Assembly (NCBI GenBank): GCA_946478645.1
Contig: CAMLCW010000321.1
Span: 1-6,002 of the forward strand
Direction of reading: 5' to 3'
DNA length: 6,002 nt
Source of the DNA: an uncultured Variovorax sp.
Lineage (GTDB): Bacteria > Pseudomonadota > Gammaproteobacteria > Burkholderiales > Burkholderiaceae
The translations under genes were made by a program, and so were the position numbers. Shown in pieces: positions 1 through 5,998 of this stretch. Each line of letters begins with the position of its first letter. Position 1 is the stretch's first letter. Below the pieces are notes generated by a model, which was not told where the DNA came from, searched no databases, and saw only the letters and a list, made by a program, of their open reading frames with translations.

Positions 1-33
1 TCGGCGCCGCTTTCTAGGGCCTCCGATCCGGTC

Positions 34-65
34 AAAAGAAAAGGGCCGCCCTGCGCGGGCGGCCC
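34..65 (-). terminator. Intrinsic terminator of the Bug-family gene
   Basis: A perfect 9-bp GC stem (43-51 pairing with 57-65) closes a 5-nt loop. Read on the minus strand, it is followed at once by TTTTCTTTT (complement of 34-42). It begins 17 nt past the stop codon of the minus-strand binding-protein gene, the normal geometry for Rho-independent termination. On the plus strand the A-rich tract precedes the stem, so termination is expected in the minus direction only. Confidence 0.92.
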
Positions 66-82
66 CTGTCAGGCAAGGCGGA

Positions 83-1057
83 TCAGTCGAGCGTGAGCTT
101 CTGCTTCACGACCACCTGCTTGTACACGTCGTACTCGGCCTTGATCTGCGCGGCGAACTGCTCGGGCGAATTGGCCACCACCAGCGAACCCGTGTCCTCG
201 ATGCGCTTCTTCACGGCCGGATCCTCGACCGCCTTCTTCACGCCGGCGTTGATCTTGTCGACCACTTCCTTCGGCACGCCCTTGGGGCCGAGGATGCCGT
301 AGTAGGCCATGCGGTTGACGGGCTCGAGCCCGACTTCCTTGAAGGTCGGCACGTTCGGCAGTGCGGCGAGGCGCTGCGGTGCCGAGACCACGATCGGAAC
401 CAGGCGACCGCTCTGGATGAAGGGCATCGCCGAAGGGATGTTGTCGAACATGATCGGCACCTGGCCCGCCACCACGTCGTTGAGCGCGGGGCCCGCGCCG
501 CGGTACGGGATGTGCGTGACGAAGGTGTTGGTCAGGCTCTTGTAGAGCTCCATCAGCAGATGGCCAATGCCGCCCGTGCCCGACGAAGCGTACGAGTACT
601 TGCCGGGGTTCTTCTTGAGCTCGGCCACGAACTCGGCGTAGTTCTTGGCCGGGAAGCTCGGGTTCACCGCAATGATGTTCGGCGTGGCCGCGATGTTGAT
701 GATCGGCGTGAAGTCGGTGATCGGGTTGTACGGCACCTTCGGATTGATGGCGGGGTTGGCCGCCGTGCTCGAGACCGTGGCCACGCCGAGCTTGTAGCCG
801 TCGGGTGCCGCGCGCGCCGTCTCGGCTGCGCCCACGATGCCGCCGCCGCCGGCGCGGTTGATCACCACCACGGGCTGGCCGAGCACCTTGCCCAGCGGGT
901 CGGCGATCACGCGCGCCACGATGTCGGTGGTGCCGCCCGGCGCGAAGGGAACGCTCAGTTCGACCGGCTTGGTGGGATAGCCCTGGGCAAAGCTCTGGCC
1001 CGCGGCCGCGAGCAGCGCGACGGCACCGACTGTGGCGCTCCATTGACGACGTTGCAT
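83..1057 (-). CDS. Bug-family (TctC-type) tripartite tricarboxylate transporter substrate-binding protein
   Basis: Predicted periplasmic solute receptor of 324 aa, the usual family length. A Sec signal peptide is visible: basic MQRR, hydrophobic core about residues 10-20, likely cleavage after SFA (residue 24). The mature part starts [16 protein letters not shown], with the Bug loop [12 protein letters not shown] at 38-49, a glycine-rich segment at 160-165 and VTHIPYRG at 180-187. Family knowledge: Bug proteins fold as two lobes and bind small carboxylates or related compounds through water-bridged contacts in these loops. The ligand cannot be read from sequence. No TctA/TctB membrane partner is present, so it is an orphan receptor, common in Comamonadaceae and Bordetella. 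The ATG at 1057 is supported by AAGGAG six bases upstream, and a terminator follows the stop, so it is probably monocistronic. It diverges from the AEC permease gene; a functional link is only inference. Confidence 0.95.
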   Translation of the reverse strand: MQRRQWSATVGAVALLAAAGQSFAQGYPTKPVELSVPFAPGGTTDIVARVIADPLGKVLGQPVVVINRAGGGGIVGAAETARAAPDGYKLGVATVSSTAANPAINPKVPYNPITDFTPIINIAATPNIIAVNPSFPAKNYAEFVAELKKNPGKYSYASSGTGGIGHLLMELYKSLTNTFVTHIPYRGAGPALNDVVAGQVPIMFDNIPSAMPFIQSGRLVPIVVSAPQRLAALPNVPTFKEVGLEPVNRMAYYGILGPKGVPKEVVDKINAGVKKAVEDPAVKKRIEDTGSLVVANSPEQFAAQIKAEYDVYKQVVVKQKLTLD

Positions 1058-1063
1058 CTATAA

Positions 1064-1069
1064 CTCCTT
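1064..1069 (-). promoter_or_regulatory. Ribosome binding site of the Bug-family gene
   Basis: AAGGAG on the minus strand lies six bases before the ATG at 1057. This strong Shine-Dalgarno match fixes that start against the longer open frames in this GC-rich DNA. Confidence 0.85.
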
Positions 1070-1160
1070 GATTGACTGTTGTCGAAAAAGCAAAGCCCCG
1101 GATGCTAGCCGCACCACGTCCCGCCCCGTGCTGTGGATTACCCATGGTTTCCTACGGTTT

Positions 1161-2078
1161 ATGCTCGAACCGGTGAACTTCGCACAGCTGCTCTTCCCCG
1201 ATTTCTCGCTCATCGCCATCGGATGGCTGCTCTGCCGCTACACCGCGCTGGACCGCCGCGTCTGGGACCAGGTCGAAAGCCTGGTGTACTACTTTCTATT
1301 TCCGGTGCTGCTGTTCCACTCGATCGTGCGCAGCCCGCTCGATTTCGGCGCCACCTCGAGCCTGCTCACGGCCGGCGTCGGCATCGGCTTGTGCGGCATC
1401 GCGATGGCCTACGCGCTGCCTTTCGTGCCCGGCCTCGGCCGGCACATCGAACGGCGCGACCATGCGGCCAGTGCGCAGATCGCCTTCCGCTTCAACTCCT
1501 TCATCTGCTTGGCGCTCGCCGACCGCCTTGCCGGTCCGCAGGGCCTGCTGCTGATCGCGGTGCTCATCGGCGTGTGCGTGCCGATGCTCAACATCGCCGC
1601 CGTCTGGCCGATGGCGCGGCATGCCAAGAGCGGCTTCGCGCGGCAACTGGTGCGCAATCCGCTGATCGTCGCCACGCTCGCGGGGCTGCTCGCCAACATG
1701 CTGGGGCTCACCGTGCCGGCCTGGGCCACGCCAACGCTCACGCGCATCGGTGCGGCGTCGCTCGCACTCGGCCTCATGGCCGCAGGTGCGGGCATGCAGT
1801 TCGCGACGCTGGGGCGCGGCAAGGCGCTCGCGGTGTCGGTGCTCGCGATCCGGCACCTGCTGCTGCCGCTGGTGGCCTGGGGCCTCTCGCGCGGGCTCGG
1901 CCTCGACGCGACCCAGGCCGCGGTGCTGATGGCGTTCTCGGCCGTGCCGACCGCGTCGAGCGCCTATGTGCTCGCAGCGCGCATGGGCTACAACGGGCCT
2001 TACGTGGCGGGCCTGGTGACGCTGTCGACGCTGCTGGGCGTGGTGAGCCTGCCGTTCGCGCTGGCGTTGCCGCGTTAG
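1161..2078 (+). CDS. AEC (auxin efflux carrier) family transporter
   Basis: Integral membrane protein of 305 aa of the AEC/Mem_trans family, close to the usual 300-320. Eight to ten hydrophobic spans are visible, roughly residues 8-26, 42-58, 66-89, 127-148, 166-184, 197-215, 224-243, 251-272 and 281-303. Family-typical features are the mid-protein RNPLIVATLAGLLAN (165-179) starting the second repeat half, the AVPTASSAYVLA stretch (261-272), and an N-terminal half resembling the C-terminal half. Bacterial members carry small organic acids such as malate or malonate; the substrate here is unknown. The frame is open upstream to a TTG at 1068, but that 31-residue extension is polar and not AEC-like, so the ATG at 1161 is preferred. 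No good Shine-Dalgarno precedes it, so the exact start is less sure than the identity. It is convergent with the toxin gene, with 30 bp between stops. Confidence 0.88.
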   Translation: MLEPVNFAQLLFPDFSLIAIGWLLCRYTALDRRVWDQVESLVYYFLFPVLLFHSIVRSPLDFGATSSLLTAGVGIGLCGIAMAYALPFVPGLGRHIERRDHAASAQIAFRFNSFICLALADRLAGPQGLLLIAVLIGVCVPMLNIAAVWPMARHAKSGFARQLVRNPLIVATLAGLLANMLGLTVPAWATPTLTRIGAASLALGLMAAGAGMQFATLGRGKALAVSVLAIRHLLLPLVAWGLSRGLGLDATQAAVLMAFSAVPTASSAYVLAARMGYNGPYVAGLVTLSTLLGVVSLPFALALPR

Positions 2079-2108
2079 CCTGCCGGCACACCCGCTGCCA
2101 AGAGCGCT

Positions 2109-2399
2109 TCAAGGCAGGTCTGTCAGTTTTCCCGGCCACAGCTGCGCGCTGTGGAGAACCCGAAGGATGCGAACGCAATACTGTCGGACGCGGTAGGCCA
2201 CGATGTACGGCGTGCGGCGAATGATCAGTTCGCGCGTGCCTTCGACGCGCCCTGGACGCCCGCCCTCCGGAAACTGCAACAGCACCAGCACTTGGCTGGC
2301 AATGCGCTCGTCCACGGCCATCGCGGTGCGCGGATCGTCTTGCTCGATGAAGTCGAAGATTCGTTCTCGGTCATCCATCGCCAATGGTGACCACGCCAA
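2109..2399 (-). CDS. RelE/ParE superfamily toxin of a type II toxin-antitoxin module
   Basis: Small basic protein, 96 aa from the TTG at 2399. It has the RelE/ParE pattern: N-terminal AWSPLAMDDRERIFDFIEQ with the first helices, a middle FPEGGRPGRVEGTREL strand region (43-57), and the C-terminal strands TPYIVAYRV (63-71) and VRILRVLHSAQLWP (76-89), whose RILRVLH..W.P ending is the commonest hallmark. Family members are ribosome-dependent mRNA endonucleases (RelE) or gyrase inhibitors (ParE); sequence alone does not say which, though a RelB/DinJ-type partner favours RelE. An ATG at 2378 would drop the conserved WSP segment, so the TTG is preferred. That TTG lies one codon after the antitoxin stop, in the same frame, with AAGGA 12 nt upstream, suggesting translational coupling. 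The frame is intact and C-terminal basic residues are retained, so it may be active. Confidence 0.88.
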   Translation of the reverse strand: MAWSPLAMDDRERIFDFIEQDDPRTAMAVDERIASQVLVLLQFPEGGRPGRVEGTRELIIRRTPYIVAYRVRQYCVRILRVLHSAQLWPGKLTDLP

Positions 2400-2402
2400 G
2401 CC

Positions 2403-2711
2403 TCACGCTTGTCCTTCACCCGCTTTGCGCTGCGCCGCTGCTCGACGCTTGGCGAAATACGCTTCGACTTTCTCGTGCGCGACGGCCGGCCGCGGATCAT
2501 CCAGGGCCTCCTGCACCTTGGCTCGAAACCAGGCGTCATGGGCCGCGGCGTCTACGGTCAAACCGGCCGGCAAGGCGCCCTCGTGGGCGACACGGGTCAG
2601 AACGATCCTCATCACGTCCGAGACGGTCAGGCCGATGTTGTCGAGCACCGCGGCGGCGCGCTCCTTCACCTCGGCATCAATGCGGGTTTGAACCAATGCG
2701 TTTGCGGCCAT
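2403..2711 (-). CDS. RelB/DinJ-family antitoxin of a type II toxin-antitoxin module
   Basis: Acidic-to-neutral protein of 102 aa. Residues 7-45 (VQTRIDAEVKERAAAVLDNI, then GLTVSDVMRIVLTRV) form the ribbon-helix-helix DNA-binding domain typical of RelB/DinJ: one beta strand then two helices around the GLTVSDV turn. The helical second half, AHDAWFRAKVQEALDDPRP (57-75) and the charged tail, matches the family's toxin-wrapping region. It should neutralise the adjacent toxin and, with it, repress the module's promoter; this is family knowledge, not seen here. An upstream in-frame ATG at 2741 exists, but TTGGAG six bases before the ATG at 2711 selects the shorter form. Antitoxin-first order is classical. 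The gene lies 36 bp behind queG on the same strand, so readthrough from queG is possible. Confidence 0.9.
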   Translation of the reverse strand: MAANALVQTRIDAEVKERAAAVLDNIGLTVSDVMRIVLTRVAHEGALPAGLTVDAAAHDAWFRAKVQEALDDPRPAVAHEKVEAYFAKRRAAAQRKAGEGQA

Positions 2712-2717
2712 GCGTGG

Positions 2718-2723
2718 CTCCAA
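2718..2723 (-). promoter_or_regulatory. Ribosome binding site of the antitoxin gene
   Basis: TTGGAG on the minus strand sits six bases before the ATG at 2711. It decides between that start and the ATG at 2741, which would add ten residues. Confidence 0.7.
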
Positions 2724-2747
2724 GTCAGAGGATGACTCCACTGTAAT

Positions 2748-3830
2748 TCAATTGATTGACACGACGCGGTGCGCGAGCCCCCACGCCACATGTTCGCGCA
2801 CCAGCGCGCTCGCATCCTCCGCCCGCGTGGCCAGCGCCTCGGCGGCGCCGGGCTCGCCCGCGCGCAGTGCGTTGCCGAGCGCCACGGCGATGTTGCGCAG
2901 CCAGCGCTCGTGGCCGATGCGGCGGATCGGGCTGCCCTCGGTGCGGCGCAGGAACTCCTCTTCGGTCCAGGCGAAAAGCGAGGCCAGCGACTGGCCCGTA
3001 AGGCCTTCGCGCGCGTCGAAGTCGGGCAGCACGCTTTTCTTCGCGAACTTGTTCCAGGGGCAGGTCAGCTGGCAGTCGTCGCAGCCGTAGATGCGGTTGG
3101 CCATGAGCGGGCGCAGCTCGAGCGGGATCGCGCCGGCGTGCTCGATGGTCAGGTACGAGATGCAGCGCCGTGCATCGAGCCGGTGCGGCGCGACGATGGC
3201 CTTGGTCGGACATACGTCGATGCAGGCGCTGCAGCTGCCGCAATGCGCGCTGACCGGCGCGCTCGGCGGCAGCGCCATGTCGACGTAGATCTCGCCCAGA
3301 AAGAACATCGAGCCCGCATCGCGGTCGAGCACCAGCGTGTGCTTGCCGCGCCAGCCCTGGCCGCTGCGCGAGGCGAGCTCGGCCTCGAGCACCGGTGCCG
3401 AGTCGGTGAAGGCGCGGTGCCCGAACGGCCCCACTTCCTCGGCGATGCGCTCGGCCAGCCTCGCGAGCCGCGTGCGCATCACCTTGTGATAGTCGCGGCC
3501 GCGCGCATACAGCGAGACGATCGCCTCGCCGGGGCGCGAAAGCCGGTCGAACTCGATCGCCTGCCATTCGCCTTCGGGCGTATCGCGCGGCAGGTAGTCC
3601 ATGCGCGCCGTGATCACGCTCACGGTACCCGGCACCAGTTCGGCCGGCCGCGCGCGCCGCGTGCCGTGCGTGGCCATGTATTTCATCTCGCCATGGAACC
3701 CATGGGCCAGCCATTGCATCAGACCGGCCTCGGCGCTCGACAGATCGACGCCCGCGATCCCTATTTGGGAGAATCCGAGTTCCCGGGCCAAGGCCTGAAT
3801 ACGAGCAACGAGTGGATGGCTGACGATCAC
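2748..3830 (-). CDS. queG: Epoxyqueuosine reductase QueG
   Basis: Cytosolic cobalamin- and iron-sulfur-dependent enzyme that reduces epoxyqueuosine to queuosine at wobble position 34 of GUN-anticodon tRNAs, the last step of queuosine synthesis. The protein is 360 aa, normal for the family. The N-terminal DUF1730-type domain covers about residues 5-145, with FTDSAPVLEAELA at 141-153; D143 matches the proposed general acid of the family. Two 4Fe-4S clusters are indicated by eight cysteines: CGSCSACIDVCP (C197, C200, C203, C207), C223, and CDDCQLTCPWNKF (C250, C253, C257). The C-terminal 290-360 is HEAT-like, including GHERWLRNIAVALGN. The frame stays open to 4271, but that part is antisense to tsaE. 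The GTG at 3830 gives the usual 17 residues before the LGF motif (18-20) and is preferred, although no good Shine-Dalgarno is visible. Its start overlaps tsaE by 15 bp, head to head. Confidence 0.96.
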   Translation of the reverse strand: MIVSHPLVARIQALARELGFSQIGIAGVDLSSAEAGLMQWLAHGFHGEMKYMATHGTRRARPAELVPGTVSVITARMDYLPRDTPEGEWQAIEFDRLSRPGEAIVSLYARGRDYHKVMRTRLARLAERIAEEVGPFGHRAFTDSAPVLEAELASRSGQGWRGKHTLVLDRDAGSMFFLGEIYVDMALPPSAPVSAHCGSCSACIDVCPTKAIVAPHRLDARRCISYLTIEHAGAIPLELRPLMANRIYGCDDCQLTCPWNKFAKKSVLPDFDAREGLTGQSLASLFAWTEEEFLRRTEGSPIRRIGHERWLRNIAVALGNALRAGEPGAAEALATRAEDASALVREHVAWGLAHRVVSIN

Positions 3831-4331
3831 TTGCCGATTGTAGAAACGCAGAAGACCCGAAACGCCAGCCGCTCGCTGCACTGGCAGAGCGAGGACGACA
3901 CCGCGGCCTTTGCGCGCGCCCTCGCCGCAGCGCCGGCGCTGCGCGATGCCTTCGTCGCGCTGCACGGCGACCTCGGCGCGGGCAAGACCACCTTCGTTCG
4001 CCACCTGCTGCGCGCGCTCGGCATCGAAGGCCGCATCAAGAGCCCGACCTACGCCGTGGTCGAGCCGCACGAGGCGCCCGACGGGCTCGCCATCTTCCAC
4101 TTCGACTTCTACCGGTTCAACGACCCGCGCGAATGGGAGGACGCGGGTTTCCGCGACATCTTCGCCGGCCCCGGGCTCAAGCTCGTCGAGTGGCCCGACA
4201 ACGCCGCCGGCCATATACCGGCTGCCGACCTCGCTATTAAAATAGAAGCAATGACCGACGACACCCGCCACGTGACCCTTCTTGCGAACACCCCCCGCGG
4301 CAGCGACCTGCTGGCGCAGACCGGCGCATGA
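3816..4331 (+). CDS. tsaE: tRNA t6A biosynthesis ATPase TsaE
   Basis: P-loop ATPase of 171 aa that works with TsaB and TsaD to add threonylcarbamoyl to A37 of ANN-decoding tRNAs. TsaE binds the TsaBD dimer and its ATPase activity is needed for turnover. Visible motifs: Walker A GDLGAGKTT (51-59, K57), the switch-like SPTY (76-79), HFDFYRF (95-101, Walker B-type aspartate D97), and LVEWPD (123-128), whose Glu-Trp pair is conserved in the family. The start is chosen at ATG 3816; an in-frame TTG at 3831 would abolish the overlap with queG and is a real alternative, since neither has a strong Shine-Dalgarno. The stop overlaps the amidase start as ATGA, so the two genes are surely one operon. Near its 3' end, 4233-4249 is unusually AT-rich and uses a rare ATA codon. 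Any promoter must lie inside queG. Confidence 0.96.
   Translation: MADDHLPIVETQKTRNASRSLHWQSEDDTAAFARALAAAPALRDAFVALHGDLGAGKTTFVRHLLRALGIEGRIKSPTYAVVEPHEAPDGLAIFHFDFYRFNDPREWEDAGFRDIFAGPGLKLVEWPDNAAGHIPAADLAIKIEAMTDDTRHVTLLANTPRGSDLLAQTGA
4233..4249. repeat. AT-rich inverted repeat inside tsaE
   Basis: GCTATTAAAATAGAAGC contains CTATT and AATAG arms around two adenines (4234-4245). It encodes AIKIEA (residues 140-145 of TsaE) with ATT, AAA, ATA and GAA codons, unlike the GC-ending codons around it. A second ATA codon lies 20 bases upstream at 4214. It may be a remnant of a small dispersed repeat or simply drift in a weakly conserved C-terminal region. Confidence 0.35.
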
Positions 4332-5890
4332 AGGCGAGCGGCCTGAAACGGCGCGTGCTGCTGCAGGGCGGGAGCATCGCGCTGATGCTCGGCGTGCACC
4401 AGATCGCGCGCGGCGCCACCATCCTCGCGGTGCGCGTGTGGCCCGCGGCCGACTACACGCGCGTGACGATCGAATCCGACGCGCGGCTCAAGTCGCAGCA
4501 GCTCGTGGTCGGCAGCCCGCCGCGGCTCGCGGTCGACATCGACGGCATCGACCTCAACACCGAGCTGCGCGAGCTGGTCGGCAAGATCAAGCCGGGCGAT
4601 CCCTACATCGACGGCCTGCGCGTCGGCCAGTACGCACCCAAGGTGGTGCGCATCGTGTTCGACCTCAAGCAGTCGGTGGTGCCGCAGGTGTTCTCGCTCG
4701 CGCCGATCGCCTCCTACAAACACCGGCTCGTGCTCGACCTGTATCCCGAGCAGCCCGTCGACCCGATGGAAGCGCTGATCGCCGAACGCCTGCGCGAGGC
4801 GCCGCGCGGGCGCGCCAACGGCAGCAACGACGCTGCGGTCGCGGCGGCGCCGCCGGCCACGCCCTACACCGGCTACACCGGCCTCGCGCCCGACGGCGGG
4901 CCGCCGATCCTCGTGCGGCCGTCGCCGAACGTGCCCGCAACGCCCCTGCCCCGCGCGCCGGTTCCGGCACCGGTGCCGGTCATGCCGGCACCGCGCCCGC
5001 CGGCCGTGGCCGGGTTGCCACCGCAGGCCGATCCGCTCGGCGACCTGATGGCGCAGCAGGCCGCGCGCCCCGCGCCGCCCGCGCCTTCACCTTCAAGGCC
5101 GGTCGCACCGCCACCGCCGCCGCCCGTGGCCGTGGCGCGCGGCGGCGCCACCGCGAACCGCACCGACCGCATCATCATCGTGGCGCTCGACCCTGGCCAT
5201 GGCGGCGAAGACCCCGGCGCCATCGGTCCCAACGGCACACGCGAGAAAGACATCGTGCTGCAGATCGCGCACCGCCTGCGCGACCGCATCAACGCGAGCA
5301 ACGTCAACGGCAACCCGATGCGCGCCTTCCTCACGCGCGATGCCGACTTCTTCGTGCCGCTGCGCGTGCGGGTCGACAAGGCGCGGCGCGTGCAGGCCGA
5401 CCTCTTCGTGAGCATCCATGCCGACGCATTCACCACGCCCGCCGCGCGCGGCGCGAGCGTGTTCGCGCTGAGCCAGAGCGGCGCATCGAGCAGCGCCGCG
5501 CGCTGGCTCGCGAACAAGGAGAACGACGCCGACAAGGTCGGCGGCGTGAACGTCGGCAACCACGAGGTTCAAGTGCAGCGCGCATTGCTCGACATGAGCA
5601 CCACGGCCCAGATCAACGACAGCCTCAAGCTCGGCGGCGCGATGCTCGGCGAGATCCGCGGCATCGGCGCGCGGCTGCACAAGCCCAGCGTCGAGCAGGC
5701 CGGCTTCGCGGTGCTGAAGGCGCCCGACATCCCCAGCGTGCTGGTCGAGACCGCGTTCATCAGCAACCCCGAGGAAGAAGCCAAGCTGCGCAGCGCGAGC
5801 TACCAGGAAGACCTTTCCGATGCGCTGATGCGCGGCATCCAGCGCTACTTCGCGCAGAACCCGCCGCTCGCGCGCAGCCGGCAGCTCTGA
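4328..5890 (+). CDS. amiC: AmiC-type N-acetylmuramoyl-L-alanine amidase, Tat-exported, with AMIN domain
   Basis: Periplasmic zinc hydrolase of 520 aa that cuts the amide bond between N-acetylmuramic acid and the stem peptide, needed for daughter-cell separation. Order of parts: twin-arginine signal GLKRRVLLQGGSIALMLG (5-22), comparable to E. coli AmiC's RRRLLQG; an AMIN domain about 31-140, which targets amidases to the septum or peptidoglycan; a proline/alanine-rich linker about 165-275 ending in a run of six prolines; and a catalytic Amidase_3 domain about 282-511. Zinc ligands are inferred as H291 (DPGHGGEDPGAIG), E306 (REKD) and H364 (SIHADA), with the catalytic E474 in VETAFISNPEEE. The stretch 381-450 corresponds to the insert holding the autoinhibitory helix, so control by EnvC/NlpD-type LytM activators is likely. 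The start overlaps the tsaE stop, implying coupled translation. E. coli's neighbour of tsaE is the closely related amiB; amiC is chosen for the Tat signal. Confidence 0.95.
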   Translation: MKASGLKRRVLLQGGSIALMLGVHQIARGATILAVRVWPAADYTRVTIESDARLKSQQLVVGSPPRLAVDIDGIDLNTELRELVGKIKPGDPYIDGLRVGQYAPKVVRIVFDLKQSVVPQVFSLAPIASYKHRLVLDLYPEQPVDPMEALIAERLREAPRGRANGSNDAAVAAAPPATPYTGYTGLAPDGGPPILVRPSPNVPATPLPRAPVPAPVPVMPAPRPPAVAGLPPQADPLGDLMAQQAARPAPPAPSPSRPVAPPPPPPVAVARGGATANRTDRIIIVALDPGHGGEDPGAIGPNGTREKDIVLQIAHRLRDRINASNVNGNPMRAFLTRDADFFVPLRVRVDKARRVQADLFVSIHADAFTTPAARGASVFALSQSGASSSAARWLANKENDADKVGGVNVGNHEVQVQRALLDMSTTAQINDSLKLGGAMLGEIRGIGARLHKPSVEQAGFAVLKAPDIPSVLVETAFISNPEEEAKLRSASYQEDLSDALMRGIQRYFAQNPPLARSRQL

Positions 5891-5901
5891 GGGCGCACCA
5901 G

Positions 5902-5926
5902 CCGCCCTGCGTCCCACGCAGGGCGG
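5902..5926 (+). terminator. Strong hairpin after the amidase gene, possible terminator
   Basis: An 11-bp perfect stem (5902-5912 with 5916-5926) around a CCC loop begins 11 nt past the amidase stop. Position and strength suit a transcript end or 3' stability element. No T-run follows on either strand, so it is not a canonical intrinsic terminator. A smaller GGCC-GTCA-GGCC hairpin follows at 5926-5937. Confidence 0.5.
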
Positions 5927-5955
5927 GCCGTCAGGCCGCACAGCCACGCGCGGCA

Positions 5956-5998
5956 GACTCCTACAAGGGGCGAATGCGACTTTTGCGCATGATGAGTC
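5956..5998. repeat. Nested inverted-repeat element at the right edge
   Basis: GACTC at 5956-5960 pairs with GAGTC at 5994-5998. Inside it, ATGCG at 5974-5978 pairs with CGCAT at 5986-5990 around a 7-nt loop. No credible gene covers this stretch. It could be a dispersed intergenic repeat, a leader RNA of a gene beyond the window, or chance pairing. The strand and role are unknown. Confidence 0.3.

Noticed and set aside
69..1145. A 358-codon open frame overlapping the Bug gene in another minus-strand frame
   Set aside because: Its product is Arg/Gly/His-rich low-complexity sequence with no domain, whereas the overlapping frame encodes an intact Bug protein with signal peptide and ribosome binding site. 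It is a GC-bias shadow.
1068..1160. Longer start (TTG 1068) for the AEC permease
   Set aside because: The added 31 residues are polar, overlap the Bug gene's ribosome binding site, and do not resemble AEC N-termini.
2079..2118. CCTGCC (2079-2084) and GGCAGG (2113-2118) as a bidirectional terminator between permease and toxin
   Set aside because: Only a 6-bp stem with a 28-base loop, overlapping the toxin stop and lacking a T-run. Too weak to call.
1133..2224. A 363-codon plus-strand frame over the permease gene
   Set aside because: Arg/Ala-rich, no membrane segments or motifs, and it runs past the permease end into the toxin gene antisense. The AEC frame explains the region.
1068..2760. Shared 9-mer TTGATTGAC at 1068-1076 and 2752-2760, both upstream of minus-strand genes
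   Set aside because: A 9-base match between two places in 6 kb is expected many times by chance, and there is no extended similarity around it.
2769..3815. Open plus-strand extension of tsaE over the whole of queG (349 codons)
   Set aside because: It is antisense to queG with no recognisable domain, and TsaE homologues begin near the chosen start. A fusion protein is not supported.
3831..4271. Upstream extension of the queG frame (147 codons)
   Set aside because: It is antisense to tsaE, has no similarity to QueG N-termini, and would make the protein far longer than the family.
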